Assembly (NCBI GenBank): GCA_030838475.1
Contig: JAUZFP010000084.1
Span: 1 to 64,000 of the forward strand
Origin: Actinomycetota bacterium
GTDB lineage: Bacteria > Actinomycetota > Actinomycetes > Actinomycetales > Microbacteriaceae
Length of the DNA: 64,000 nt
Direction of reading: 5' to 3'
This document shows positions 1 through 8,395 of the stretch, one piece after another; within the stretch, counting starts at the first letter, position 1, and each line of letters begins with the position of its first letter. The notes beneath the pieces were generated by a model. It made no database searches. It was not told where the DNA came from and saw only the letters and a program-made list of their open reading frames with translations. The position numbers and the translations under genes are program-made.

Positions 1-441
1 GAGGAGCCGATGCGTGAATTCAGCATCACGGCGTACGGGCGGCTCGCCAGAGCCGTCGATGTCCCACTACTGGTCGCCGAGACCTCGGACGGCGCACACA
101 TGAACTCGGCCGACTTCATCACGGCAGGGGCCGCCACGTTCGGCGTGCGCGCAAGCACAACCCTTCGCGGCGGGATCACCGGCGCCATGCGAACCGCTCA
201 CCTCGCCGACGCCTACCGGTTGCGCACGGAGGTGCACGGCTCGGACATCCCGAATCATCACCTCTGTATGGCGATTTCGAACACCACGTACTACGAGTCG
301 CTCGTCACCTCGAGCACGGTCACGAGGGAGCGGTACGTCGATGCTGCCGGCCTCGTGCACGCTCCACGAGGTCCGGGCATCGGTCTTCCGTCGACGCTCG
401 AGTACGGCCCAGAACTGCAGGCATTTATTGAGATCCCCTAG
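1..441 (+). CDS. Enolase-superfamily (mandelate racemase/muconate lactonizing type) enzyme, C-terminal part
   Basis: Reading frame 1 is open from the first base, so the gene starts upstream of the window and only the last 146 residues are seen. The visible part begins with an EEP motif followed by the PLLVAE strand, which is the end of the TIM-barrel domain of mandelate racemase-like enzymes, where the Glu residues bind Mg2+. The later stretch around residues 78-90 (HGSDIPNHHLCM) fits the C-terminal capping region. Family members dehydrate or racemise sugar acids. The sugar ABC transporter genes directly downstream support a role in sugar-acid catabolism. The substrate cannot be told without the N-terminal domain and catalytic Lys/His residues. 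Confidence 0.8.
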   Translation, partial: EEPMREFSITAYGRLARAVDVPLLVAETSDGAHMNSADFITAGAATFGVRASTTLRGGITGAMRTAHLADAYRLRTEVHGSDIPNHHLCMAISNTTYYESLVTSSTVTRERYVDAAGLVHAPRGPGIGLPSTLEYGPELQAFIEIP

Positions 442-506
442 ATCTCATGCCTGACAGCAGCACCAACCGCAATTCCGACACAACCACAGTAAAGAAAGGT
501 AAGACA

Positions 507-1889
507 ATGAAGTCACCAATGGTACCTAATTCAGGGACCTCCAAACGGCGCGTTGTACGCGCTGCGCTTGCCGTTGTCTCATTCTCCGTCTCCGTCGCCG
601 TGCTGGCTGGCTGCGCAAGCGCCGCCCAGTCGACCGCGACCGGCGCGGGAAGCTTCACGAAGGCCACCCAGAACGACAAGTCGACGATCACGGTCTGGAC
701 GGACTCCACCCGTCTTCCCGCCGTTCAGGCGTACCAAAAGTCACACCCGAACACGAAGCTGAACATCGTCACCTTCGACGGCAGCGCCGACGGTTCGACC
801 TACCTGCAGACGAAGATCCAGCTCTTCGACCGCACCGGTAAGGGCTGGCCGGATGTCGTCTTCGCGTCGCCGACCGACGTCACGTGGGCATCCAAGCCGA
901 CCACTCCGTCCGCTCAGGCGTTCGCTGCACCCATGGACGAGCTCGTCTCCAAGTCAACACTCGACAACTTCGCCAAGGGTTCGCTGACTCCGTGTGAGTA
1001 CAACGGGCACACCTATTGCCTGCGCAACGACATCGCGCAGGTCGTGACCTGGTACAACAAGTCGCTGTTCGACCAGTTCGGGTACACCGTTCCGACGACG
1101 TGGGAGCAGTACGAGGCCCTCGGCGCGACAGTCGCGAAGGAGCACCCGGGTTACGTACTCGGCTGGGTCGGCGACTCCAACTCGCAGGAGTCCTACTTCT
1201 GGTCGAGCCAGTGCCCCGCCTTCGATCTCGTGAAGCCGAACACGCTGCGCGTAGCGCTGAGCGATCCAGACTGCACCCGGATGGCGACCGTTCTCGACTC
1301 GATGATCGCCAACAAGTCGATCAGCACCCAGGCGTCGAACAACGCCGACTTCATCAAGGACGTCGCCCCGAAGGTCCTCATGGCCGTCGGTCCGTCCTGG
1401 TACGGGCAGTACATCTTCAACGGTGGGTTCAAGACGCCCGCCGGACAGATCGCAGCAGCGAACCCGATGACCTGGGATGGCGACTCGACTGCCGCCACGG
1501 GCAACGTCGGCGGTGCCGTCTGGATGGTCTCGTCGCACAGCAAGAACCTGAAGGCAGCGACCGCGGTCACGTCATGGCTCACCACGTCGAACGCCAACCA
1601 GGGCGGTGCACCTACCTACCCGGCGTACAGCCCGGCAGCCAAGGTGTGGCTCGCAAACCCGGCGAACAGCAAGTACTTTGCAACCGACGTGAGCGGCGCG
1701 TTCACCACGGCTGCGAATGAGGTATGGACTGGGTGGTCGAACACCAAGTTCAGCGATTCGACGGCATGGTCGAGCGTAGTGTTGCCCGCACTGACCGCGG
1801 GGAAGACGCTGACGGAGACACTGCCGGCATGGCAGTCCGCGATCGTCGATGAAGCGAAATCGGTTGGATACACGGTCACCACAAAATGA
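507..1889 (+). CDS. Sugar ABC transporter substrate-binding lipoprotein (family 1)
   Basis: Predicted extracellular binding lipoprotein of a carbohydrate ABC importer. The ATG at 507 was chosen over an in-frame ATG at 447 because a purine-rich ribosome site (AAAGAAAGG, 491-499) sits just before it and the product then has a normal lipoprotein signal: basic n-region (SKRR), hydrophobic core and LAGC lipobox. The mature part has the usual bacterial family 1 layout, with conserved segments such as YNKSLFDQFG in the first lobe. Length (460 aa) is normal. It is followed, with a 4-bp overlap, by two permease genes. No ATPase gene is in the cluster, so a shared MsiK-like ATPase elsewhere is likely, as is common in actinobacteria. 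Confidence 0.92.
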   Translation: MKSPMVPNSGTSKRRVVRAALAVVSFSVSVAVLAGCASAAQSTATGAGSFTKATQNDKSTITVWTDSTRLPAVQAYQKSHPNTKLNIVTFDGSADGSTYLQTKIQLFDRTGKGWPDVVFASPTDVTWASKPTTPSAQAFAAPMDELVSKSTLDNFAKGSLTPCEYNGHTYCLRNDIAQVVTWYNKSLFDQFGYTVPTTWEQYEALGATVAKEHPGYVLGWVGDSNSQESYFWSSQCPAFDLVKPNTLRVALSDPDCTRMATVLDSMIANKSISTQASNNADFIKDVAPKVLMAVGPSWYGQYIFNGGFKTPAGQIAAANPMTWDGDSTAATGNVGGAVWMVSSHSKNLKAATAVTSWLTTSNANQGGAPTYPAYSPAAKVWLANPANSKYFATDVSGAFTTAANEVWTGWSNTKFSDSTAWSSVVLPALTAGKTLTETLPAWQSAIVDEAKSVGYTVTTK

Positions 1890-2827
1890 CTGCACTGAAC
1901 ACGGGCGGGCGCCTCACGGCGCCCGCCACCCCCAAGCTGGCCCGTCGTCGCGCTCCGCGGCGTCGGGCAGGCTTGGCCGGTTACGCCTTTGTCGCGGGCT
2001 ACGTCATCCTGCTTCTCGCCTTCGGCGTCTTTCCCACCCTCTACGCCGTGTACCTGGCGGTGACGAACGACCGCGGACAGTTCACCGGTCTGGGCCAATT
2101 CATCAAGGTCATCCAGGATTATCGCTTCGGGCCGGCATTCTCCGACATCCTCATCTACCTCGTGCTGTGGCTCGTCATCCTGGTCGTGCTGACCGTGGTC
2201 GTGGCGGTCATCCTCAGGAGCCGGATGAGGCCGGGGCTTTCGTCGGTGTTCCGGTTCCTCTTCTACATTCCGGGAGCTCTCGCGGGCGTTGCCAGCGTTC
2301 TCGTCTGGATGTTCATGCTCGACCCCGGGGTCAGCCCGGTGTCCGGGTTGTTGAACGCCCTCGGCCTCAGCACCTTCTCCGAGGTCATCGCGCCACAGAG
2401 TCTTCCGGTGATCTTCGTCCTCATCGCATTCTGGACGGGTGCCGGCGGCTGGATCGTCGTCATGTACGGCGCACTCAACAACATCCCCGACGAGATCATC
2501 GAGGCCGCCCGCATGGACGGCGCCGGTCCGTGGAAGTCGGCCTGGTTCATCCAGATCCCCATGATTAGCAAGTGGATTGCCTACATGACGATCCTCGCGT
2601 TTGCCGCGGGCACCCAGCTGTTCATCGAGCCACAGTTGTTGCAATCAGCGAGTCTCGGCCGATTGAACCCGACCTGGTCGCCCAACCAACTCGCGTACGT
2701 ACTCGCCTTCCAGTTTGGCGACTTCAACGGCGCAGCAGCCGTCTCCATTTTCCTGCTCGCGATCGGGCTAGTCGGAGCAGGCATCCTCGTTACCCGATCC
2801 GGACTGTTCAAGGCGGACAACGAATGA
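1886..2827 (+). CDS. Carbohydrate ABC transporter permease (MalF type)
   Basis: Membrane permease of the importer, 313 aa. A long basic cytoplasmic N-terminus (LARRRAPRRRAG) is followed by about six hydrophobic helices. The EAA loop that contacts the ATPase is visible near residues 205-225 (DEIIEAARMDGAGPWKSAWF), with the expected EAA---G spacing. It overlaps the binding-protein stop codon by ATGA and the next permease start by ATGA, so the three genes are probably translationally coupled. Substrate class is inferred from family and neighbours only. Confidence 0.92.
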   Translation: MTALNTGGRLTAPATPKLARRRAPRRRAGLAGYAFVAGYVILLLAFGVFPTLYAVYLAVTNDRGQFTGLGQFIKVIQDYRFGPAFSDILIYLVLWLVILVVLTVVVAVILRSRMRPGLSSVFRFLFYIPGALAGVASVLVWMFMLDPGVSPVSGLLNALGLSTFSEVIAPQSLPVIFVLIAFWTGAGGWIVVMYGALNNIPDEIIEAARMDGAGPWKSAWFIQIPMISKWIAYMTILAFAAGTQLFIEPQLLQSASLGRLNPTWSPNQLAYVLAFQFGDFNGAAAVSIFLLAIGLVGAGILVTRSGLFKADNE

Positions 2828-3738
2828 CATCCACATCCACTCGGCACCCGTCGGCCCAGCGACGCGGACGCGCATCGCGCGTCGCCAGCATCCTCGTCGT
2901 GGTGCTGATCCTGGCGCTCCTGCTGATCTTCTTCGTGCTTCCCATCGTCTGGCTGCTCCTCGCGCCAACCAAGACCGCCGGTGAGCTGCTCGACCTCTCT
3001 CCGCTGTCGTTCGGCGCACTCTCCAATGTCGGGGCGGCATGGAGCCACCTCGTGTCGTTCGAAAACGGGATCCTCTTCGTCTGGTTGAAGAACTCCGCCA
3101 TCTACTCCGGCGGCTCGCTCATCCTCACCCTCGCGACCAGCATCCCCGCGGGGTACGCGCTCGCGCTCACCAGGTTCCGCGGCCGGAAGGTACTGCTCAC
3201 GATCACCCTGCTGGTGATGATCATGCCGTCGGCATCGCTCGTGCTGCCGCTCTTCCTCGAGCTCAACCTGTTCGGCCTCATCGGCACGGTGTGGTCGATC
3301 ATCCTGCCGTTCTCGTTCTTCCCGTTCGGGGTCTACCTGGTCTACATCTACTTCGCGACGAGCCTTCCGTCCGAGATGCTCGAGGCGGCGCGAATCGATG
3401 GCGCGAGCGAGTGGCAACTGTTCACGCGGATCGCGCTGCCGTTGGCGAAACCCGTGATCGCGCTTGTCGCCTTCTTCAGCTTCGTCGGAAACTGGAACAA
3501 CTTTTTCCTGCCGTACCTCGTGCTGCCGAGCAGCGACCAGTTCCCGATCCAGGTGGGCCTCAACCAGCTCCTGTCGTCGACACCGTCATTCAATCCGCTC
3601 GCCGGAAAGGGCCTCAACATCCAAAGCCCGGAGCTGGCTCTCTCGATCATCATCGCCATCCTTCCGGTGCTTGTCGTGTTCCTGTTCTCGCAGCGTGCGC
3701 TGGTCTCCGGCATGCTCGCCGGGTCCACCAAGGGGTGA
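2824..3738 (+). CDS. Carbohydrate ABC transporter permease (MalG type)
   Basis: Second permease subunit, 304 aa. The start is the ATG overlapping the stop of the preceding gene (ATGA); longer in-frame starts lie inside the upstream permease gene. The basic N-terminus is followed by six predicted membrane helices, and the EAA loop (PSEMLEAARIDGASEWQLF) lies in the second half of the protein, as in MalG-like subunits. It pairs with the permease encoded just before it. The stop codon overlaps the GTG of the aldo/keto reductase gene. Confidence 0.92.
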   Translation: MTSTSTRHPSAQRRGRASRVASILVVVLILALLLIFFVLPIVWLLLAPTKTAGELLDLSPLSFGALSNVGAAWSHLVSFENGILFVWLKNSAIYSGGSLILTLATSIPAGYALALTRFRGRKVLLTITLLVMIMPSASLVLPLFLELNLFGLIGTVWSIILPFSFFPFGVYLVYIYFATSLPSEMLEAARIDGASEWQLFTRIALPLAKPVIALVAFFSFVGNWNNFFLPYLVLPSSDQFPIQVGLNQLLSSTPSFNPLAGKGLNIQSPELALSIIIAILPVLVVFLFSQRALVSGMLAGSTKG

Positions 3739-4790
3739 CGAAAGCGAACGCGCCCACCCCCGGACGACTGGCTCGGCGAGGAATCGAGATCGGCCCGGTT
3801 TCGCTCGGTTGCGCCCAGTTGGGCAACCTCTACCGGCCCATGAGCGATGACGTCGCCTCCGACATTGTCGAGGCCGCCTGGGCGAGCCGGATCCGCCATT
3901 TCGATACGGCCCCGCACTACGGGCTAGGGCTGTCGGAGCGTCGACTCGGTGACGCGCTGGCCGCCCATCGTCGACACGAATTCGTGATCAGCACCAAGGT
4001 CGGCAGGATGCTCGACCCGAATCCGGCATTTGCGGGTGAGGACGACCCGGGGGGATTCGCTGTTCCCGCCCGGCTGGTTCGGCGCTGGGATTTCAGCGCG
4101 GACGGTGTGCGACGCTCGCTCGACTCGTCGCTGAAGCGGCTCAACGTGGATCGAATCGATCTGGTGCTGCTCCATGACCCGCAGGAGCATCTCGCCGATC
4201 CCGGTCAGGCGATCCGCGAGGCCTACCCCGCTCTCGAACGCCTTCGAGACGAAGGCGTTATCGGGGCGATTGGTGTCGGAACGAAATCTTCGGCAACACT
4301 GCTGCAGTTTGTCGAGGAGACCGATGTCGACGCGATCATGGTGGCGGGCCGCTACACACTCGTGAACCAGGAGGCGGCGACCGACCTGCTGCCCGCCTGC
4401 GAGGAACGCGCCGTCGACGTGTTGAATGCCGGGGTGTTCAACAGCGGTGTACTTGCGTCCCTGCGTCCGGCCGCTGGTTCGGCCTTCGATTACGGCGCGG
4501 CGACGGAATCGCTCATTCACCGAGTCAACGAAATGGCGGACGTCTGTGACGACTTCGGCACGACGGTGCCGCGGATTGCGCTCCAGTTCGCGGCTGCGCA
4601 CCCGGCAATTCGCGCCATCGTCTTTGGCGCGGACAGCCCGGCTCAGGTGACCCGAAACATGGAGGCCATCGACAGCGCGCCCGCGCCGGTGGAACTCTGG
4701 CGCACGCTGGTGCGGCGCAGCCTGATCTCACCCATCGGAGCACAATACGTGATCGAGAGGTCGCTCCCCGACTTGGATACGCTCGATTGA
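3735..4790 (+). CDS. Aldo/keto reductase, D-threo-aldose (L-fucose) dehydrogenase-like
   Basis: NAD(P)-dependent oxidoreductase with an AKR barrel, 351 aa. The GTG start overlaps the permease stop by 4 bp (GTGA). Near the N-terminus the motif FDTAPHYGLGLSERRLGDAL carries the catalytic Asp and Tyr, and the ISTKVGR segment carries the active-site Lys. The glycine-rich LGCAQLGNLYR start and the overall pattern resemble D-threo-aldose 1-dehydrogenases acting on L-fucose, D-arabinose and similar sugars. As part of the transporter operon it probably oxidises the imported sugar. The exact sugar is inference. Confidence 0.85.
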   Translation: MTKANAPTPGRLARRGIEIGPVSLGCAQLGNLYRPMSDDVASDIVEAAWASRIRHFDTAPHYGLGLSERRLGDALAAHRRHEFVISTKVGRMLDPNPAFAGEDDPGGFAVPARLVRRWDFSADGVRRSLDSSLKRLNVDRIDLVLLHDPQEHLADPGQAIREAYPALERLRDEGVIGAIGVGTKSSATLLQFVEETDVDAIMVAGRYTLVNQEAATDLLPACEERAVDVLNAGVFNSGVLASLRPAAGSAFDYGAATESLIHRVNEMADVCDDFGTTVPRIALQFAAAHPAIRAIVFGADSPAQVTRNMEAIDSAPAPVELWRTLVRRSLISPIGAQYVIERSLPDLDTLD

Positions 4791-4817
4791 TTCCCAATAC
4801 AACCCCAAGAGGACCCG

Positions 4818-5810
4818 ATGTCGCGATTTGATTTTGAGCTCGATGATTTGCGTGTCTACCGACCAACCCCGTCTGAGCCCGAGGACTTTGATGAGTTTTG
4901 GTCGACGACACTCGCCGAGGCACGGCTCTCTGCGCGCGAGACGGTGATGACTCCGTATGAGTCATTCCTCGACGGATTCGAGGTCTTCGACGTCGAATTT
5001 TCGGGATTCGGCGGGCACCCGGTCAAGGCGTGGTTCGTCGTGCCCGCCGGTCACGACGGTCCCCTCCCGACGGTTGTCGAATACAACGGATACGGTGGTG
5101 GCCGCGGCTTCCCGCACGAGCGCCTGGCCTGGGCCGCCGCCGGCTACGCCTACCTCTTTATGGACACCCGAGGACAGGGGAGTGTGTGGGGCTCGGGCGG
5201 GGGTACCGCGGACCCCGTTGGGTCCGGCCCCGCCGTTCCCGGGTTCGTAACCCGCGGAATCGAGGACCCGTCCAGCTACTACTACCGTCGGGTCTTCACG
5301 GACGCCGTACTCGCGGTTGACGCCGTCCGGAGCTTCGCATCCGTCGACCCGGATCGTATTGCCGTCGCCGGGGGAAGCCAGGGCGGTGGAATAGCGCTCG
5401 CCGTTGCCGGGCTCCGGGAGGACCTTGTCGCCGTGCTCCCTGATGTTCCCTTTCTCTGCCACTTTGAGCGCGCGGTCGGTCTCACCGACTCAGACCCGTA
5501 CAACGAGATAGTGCGCTACCTGGCCGTCCACCGGGACCTCGGAGAGCAGACCTTTCGCACCCTCTCCTACTTCGACGGCGTGAGCTTTGCCGCTCGAGCC
5601 AGCGCTCCCGCCCTGTTCTCGGTGGCACTGATGGATCCGGTGTGTCCCCCTTCCACGGTGTTCGCGGCGCACAACAACTACGCCGGAGAATCGTCGATCG
5701 AGGTCTATGGATTCAACGAGCACGAAGGCGGCCAGGGCCAGCACTGGAGAAAACAGGCGAGATGGCTTCGCGAGAAGTTCGAAACCGTGCAATCGCCCGC
5801 TGACAGCTAA
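4818..5810 (+). CDS. Acetylxylan esterase / cephalosporin-C deacetylase family (AXE1)
   Basis: Alpha/beta hydrolase of the AXE1 family, 330 aa, the usual length. The N-terminal LRVYRPTPSEPEDFDEFW segment is typical. The nucleophile elbow AGGSQGG puts the catalytic Ser at residue 187. Asp273 (ALMDPVCPPST) and His302 (NEHEGGQ) complete the triad. There is no signal peptide, so it probably works in the cytoplasm on imported acetylated (oligo)saccharides. The ribosome site AAGAGG lies 7-8 bases before the ATG, and the gene follows the aldo/keto reductase by 27 bp. It is probably the last gene of the sugar operon. It ends tail to tail (4-bp overlap) with the lipoprotein gene on the other strand. 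Confidence 0.9.
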   Translation: MSRFDFELDDLRVYRPTPSEPEDFDEFWSTTLAEARLSARETVMTPYESFLDGFEVFDVEFSGFGGHPVKAWFVVPAGHDGPLPTVVEYNGYGGGRGFPHERLAWAAAGYAYLFMDTRGQGSVWGSGGGTADPVGSGPAVPGFVTRGIEDPSSYYYRRVFTDAVLAVDAVRSFASVDPDRIAVAGGSQGGGIALAVAGLREDLVAVLPDVPFLCHFERAVGLTDSDPYNEIVRYLAVHRDLGEQTFRTLSYFDGVSFAARASAPALFSVALMDPVCPPSTVFAAHNNYAGESSIEVYGFNEHEGGQGQHWRKQARWLREKFETVQSPADS

Positions 5811-6130
5811 CTGTTGGTGCCGGTGCCGCTACCCGTGCCACGCCCACCACCGAAGCAGCCGGGAGCTCCAGACGGCCGCGGTCCGGGACGCTGCCCGGAC
5901 CCGCCGCCGAACTGGCCCTGACCCCCACCGGCGCCGGGAGCATGGCTGGGTCTGGCGCCGCCCGCGCCGCCCGGGAAGTTCGCGCACGTGCTCGTGGGCG
6001 TAGGAGTGGGTGTCGGCAGGCCGGCACCGCTCGATGCCGGCGACGGCGTGGCCGCGCAGGCGACGAGCAGAGCGAGAACCGCTGCCGCACCGAGAGTTGC
6101 GACGCCTCCCCGTGCCGTTCTGTGTTTCAT
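5807..6130 (-). CDS. Small Gly/Pro-rich lipoprotein, function unknown
   Basis: The product is 107 aa from the ATG at 6130. In-frame ATGs at 6145 and 6154 are alternatives. The chosen start gives a compact signal peptide (MKHRTARGG, hydrophobic core, LVAC lipobox). After the lipidated Cys comes a low-complexity PTPTPTPT linker, then a Gly/Pro/Arg-rich segment with two further Cys residues (CANFPGG and APGCFGGG), which could form a disulfide. No known domain is seen. It is divergent from the TetR gene, so the TetR operator at 6248-6275 may also affect it. Its Gly-rich part is reminiscent of the one in the lipoprotein at 7606-8376. Confidence 0.65.
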   Translation of the reverse strand: MKHRTARGGVATLGAAAVLALLVACAATPSPASSGAGLPTPTPTPTSTCANFPGGAGGARPSHAPGAGGGQGQFGGGSGQRPGPRPSGAPGCFGGGRGTGSGTGTNS

Positions 6131-6239
6131 GGCCGCTGAAATCATGTGCCCCATCTCGATTGCGTGATCGGTTCACACGGTATGGACCGCGGCTATGGCC
6201 CTCATTGCGATTCGCTCCGAATTTGGTATCAATGCGGTG

Positions 6240-6275
6240 TTGACACAAACTATCAGTACATTAATACTGATAGTT
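6240..6275 (+). promoter_or_regulatory. Promoter with near-ideal -35 and TetR-type palindromic operator
   Basis: TTGACA at 6240-6245 is followed after 16 bp by TAATAC (6262-6267). Over it lies a perfect inverted repeat with 11-bp arms: AACTATCAGTA (6248-6258) and TACTGATAGTT (6265-6275), separated by CATTAA. The palindrome covers the spacer and -10 box, so a bound dimer should block RNA polymerase. It sits 10 bp before the TetR start, which is the classic autoregulation layout. Confidence 0.8.
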
Positions 6276-6285
6276 GGAGGTCGAG

Positions 6286-6864
6286 ATGGCGAACGAAACC
6301 GACGGGCGACTAGCCCGCGGCGCGATGCGACGCAGCCTCTTGCTCGAGGCGGCCATCCGCATCGTTGCGGATCGCGGTTCCGGCTCACTCACTCATCGCG
6401 CGGTCGCGGAGGACGCGCAGGTCTCGATCGCATCCGTTACGTATCACTTTCCCTCGATCGGCGATCTCCGACGGGACACGCTTGAACACGCTGGCTCGAG
6501 CATCGGTCTGGAGCTTGCCGGCCTCGTCCTGGCAGCGGCGACGCGCGTCGAGGAGACCCCGGACATCTGCGCCGCCTTCGCCGTTCGGCTCGTCCTCGAG
6601 CGACGTATCGAAACGGCGGCCGTATTCGAACTCGTCCTGGCGGCTGCACACGACAAGGAGCTGCGGCCAGTGGTCGCCCTCTTCAACGACAGGCTTACCG
6701 ACCTACTCACGCCATATGAAGGCGACAAGCGCGGCGCCCAGATCGTTGGCGCCGCCATTCAGGGCCTCCTGATCGTGCACCTCGCCAGCCCATCCACCGC
6801 AGAACCGCAAATGCTCGGCGAGGCCGTTGCGGACCTCATTCGCCGATACCGGCATCACAACTAG
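6286..6864 (+). CDS. TetR/AcrR family transcriptional regulator
   Basis: DNA-binding repressor, 192 aa. The ATG at 6286 was preferred to 6274 because TTGGAGG precedes it at correct spacing. The N-terminal helix-turn-helix is at about residues 12-57: RRSLLLEAAIRIVADRG, then LTHRAVAEDAQVS as the recognition region and VTYHFPSIGDL. The C-terminal ligand domain has no recognisable subtype. It probably represses its own operon (itself, the membrane protein at 6880 and perhaps the lipoprotein at 7606) through the palindrome at 6248-6275. Confidence 0.92.
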   Translation: MANETDGRLARGAMRRSLLLEAAIRIVADRGSGSLTHRAVAEDAQVSIASVTYHFPSIGDLRRDTLEHAGSSIGLELAGLVLAAATRVEETPDICAAFAVRLVLERRIETAAVFELVLAAAHDKELRPVVALFNDRLTDLLTPYEGDKRGAQIVGAAIQGLLIVHLASPSTAEPQMLGEAVADLIRRYRHHN

Positions 6865-6879
6865 AAAGCAGAGAATCTC

Positions 6880-7533
6880 ATGGAACTCTTCCTCACCATC
6901 GCCAGCGGACTGGCGTGGACCATCGTCTACATCGAAGCGATTCGACTCGGATTCAAGTACAAGACGTATGCCATGCCGGTCGCGGCACTGGGGCTCAACA
7001 TCGCGTGGGAGACCATCTACGGTGTGCACGGGCTCATCGGCGCGGTGTCCGCGCAGTCGATCATCAACGTCCTGTGGGCGGCAGCCGATGTTGTCATCGT
7101 CTACACGTTCTTCCGTTTTGGGCGGGCCGAACTACCCAAATTCGTCACTCGGCCGCTCTTCATCGGCTGGGGCATCGTCATATTCGGGGCGTCGTACGCC
7201 GTCCAGGCGCTTTTCATCGGCCAGTTCGGATGGACGGATGGCGCCCGCTACTCCGCCTTCCTGCAGAACCTGCTCATGTCGGGCCTGTTCATCGCCCTGC
7301 TGGTTGCCCGCCGCGGTACGCGCGGCCAGTCCCTGGTCATCGCCATCGCCAAGTGGCTGGGTACGCTCGCCCCGACCATCCTGATCGGCGTGCTGGGCAA
7401 CCTTCCGTTCATCCTCTGGATTGGGCTGCTCTGCAGCGTCTTCGACCTGGTCTATATCGGACTCGTGGTGTGGGCAAGAAAGCGCCCGGCGCTGTTCGCC
7501 ACGACCAACGCGCGACTCTCCGAAACCTCATAG
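6880..7533 (+). CDS. Seven-helix membrane protein resembling transmembrane-type terpene cyclases
   Basis: Integral membrane protein, 217 aa, with about seven hydrophobic helices, starting 15 bp after the TetR stop and so in the same operon. It has the layout of the Pyr4/PaxB family of small membrane terpene cyclases: an acidic residue after Trp in the second helix (NIAWETIYG, Glu44) and an Asp in the last helix (SVFDLVYIGLV, Asp189). In fungal family members two acidic residues in these regions are needed for cyclisation; that is family knowledge recalled from memory. No prenyltransferase gene is adjacent, so a substrate is not evident. It could equally be an uncharacterised membrane protein with the same fold. 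Confidence 0.55.
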   Translation: MELFLTIASGLAWTIVYIEAIRLGFKYKTYAMPVAALGLNIAWETIYGVHGLIGAVSAQSIINVLWAAADVVIVYTFFRFGRAELPKFVTRPLFIGWGIVIFGASYAVQALFIGQFGWTDGARYSAFLQNLLMSGLFIALLVARRGTRGQSLVIAIAKWLGTLAPTILIGVLGNLPFILWIGLLCSVFDLVYIGLVVWARKRPALFATTNARLSETS

Positions 7534-7605
7534 ACCGCCCATAGGTTGCTCTTTGCTTCGGTTGACATTCTCTTGGGAGATTTCCGAAACGTAAGGAGCG
7601 AAATC

Positions 7606-8376
7606 ATGAACACCAGTCCGACAGACCCAGCCCGCTTCAAGGGGCTCCGCTCACTGCTGAACAAGAGAAACGCGTGGATCACGGTCGCCGTTCTCTCCAC
7701 CGCGGCGATCGCACTCACCGGGTGCGCCGCAACATCCCAGTCGGCATCATCTACCCCGACGTCGTCCTCCAGCTCCGCGCCGGCCGCAGCCGGGCACGGT
7801 TTCCCTGGCGCGGCAGGCGGTGGCGGATCCAATGCTCGGTCCGGGCCCGCGGAGGGCGGCTCTACTGGCACGATCACCGGTGTCACATCGTCTGGCTTCA
7901 CCATGACGACGGTCGCCGGCCAGAAGGTCACCGTCAAGGATGGTTCGTCCACGACCTATGAGAACGGAACCACCCCGGCGACGGCGACCGAGGTGGTGAA
8001 GGGTGCGAGTGTTCTCGTGCTCGGCATGGTGGACAGCACGACCATCACGGCGTCACAGGTCGTCGTGCAGCCTCCGGCCCCTGCCGGCGCCCCGTCGTAC
8101 ACGCCGTCGGCGGTCGTCGCCTTCACGCAGGGCTCGCCGAGCAAGGCGAATAAGGATGGCAAGGTCCCGACGGACTACACGGAGGGCTCAGGCACCATCG
8201 TCACCGGAACGGCAGCCGACAAGGCGGCGGAAGTTGCGCTCGCGACATACCCGGGCGGCGTTGTCGACCGCGTCGTGAAGCTCAGCGACGGTGAGTACGA
8301 GGTGCACTACATCGGTGTCAACTGGCCGCACCATGTCTTCGTCTCGACCGGCGACACGGTCCTTGGCGCCTACTAG
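7606..8376 (+). CDS. Lipoprotein with DUF5666-like domain
   Basis: Secreted lipoprotein, 256 aa. The ATG at 7606 follows GTAAGGAG at good spacing. The signal peptide has a long n-region (about 30 aa, ending NKRNAW), a hydrophobic core and an LTGC lipobox. A Ser/Ala/Gly-rich linker follows. Residues about 85-155 look like a DUF5666-type beta domain (GTITGVTSSGFTMTTVAGQK, then VTVKDGSSTTYENG). The last 80 residues (GSGTIVTGTAADKAAEVALA and YEVHYIGVNWPHHVFVS) form a second small domain that resembles membrane-anchored peptide domains with an A(A/L)E-A pattern. A TTGACA at 7562-7567 has no good -10, so readthrough from the TetR operon is possible. Confidence 0.7.
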   Translation: MNTSPTDPARFKGLRSLLNKRNAWITVAVLSTAAIALTGCAATSQSASSTPTSSSSSAPAAAGHGFPGAAGGGGSNARSGPAEGGSTGTITGVTSSGFTMTTVAGQKVTVKDGSSTTYENGTTPATATEVVKGASVLVLGMVDSTTITASQVVVQPPAPAGAPSYTPSAVVAFTQGSPSKANKDGKVPTDYTEGSGTIVTGTAADKAAEVALATYPGGVVDRVVKLSDGEYEVHYIGVNWPHHVFVSTGDTVLGAY

Positions 8377-8384
8377 TCGCCAAG
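8362..8384. terminator. Possible short hairpin between convergent genes
   Basis: CTTGGCG (8362-8368) can pair with CGCCAAG (8378-8384) across a 9-base loop that contains the stop codon of the lipoprotein gene. There is no T-run on either strand, so this is a weak terminator candidate between two convergent genes. Confidence 0.25.
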
Positions 8385-8395
8385 AGCCAGATCCG

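Noticed and set aside
447-506. Longer start of the sugar-binding lipoprotein at 447
   Set aside because: It would place 20 polar residues before the signal peptide, and the ribosome site fits the ATG at 507.
1616-2644. A 342-codon minus-strand frame across the binding protein and first permease
   Set aside because: No family motif, and two well-supported genes occupy the other strand. It is a GC-driven shadow.
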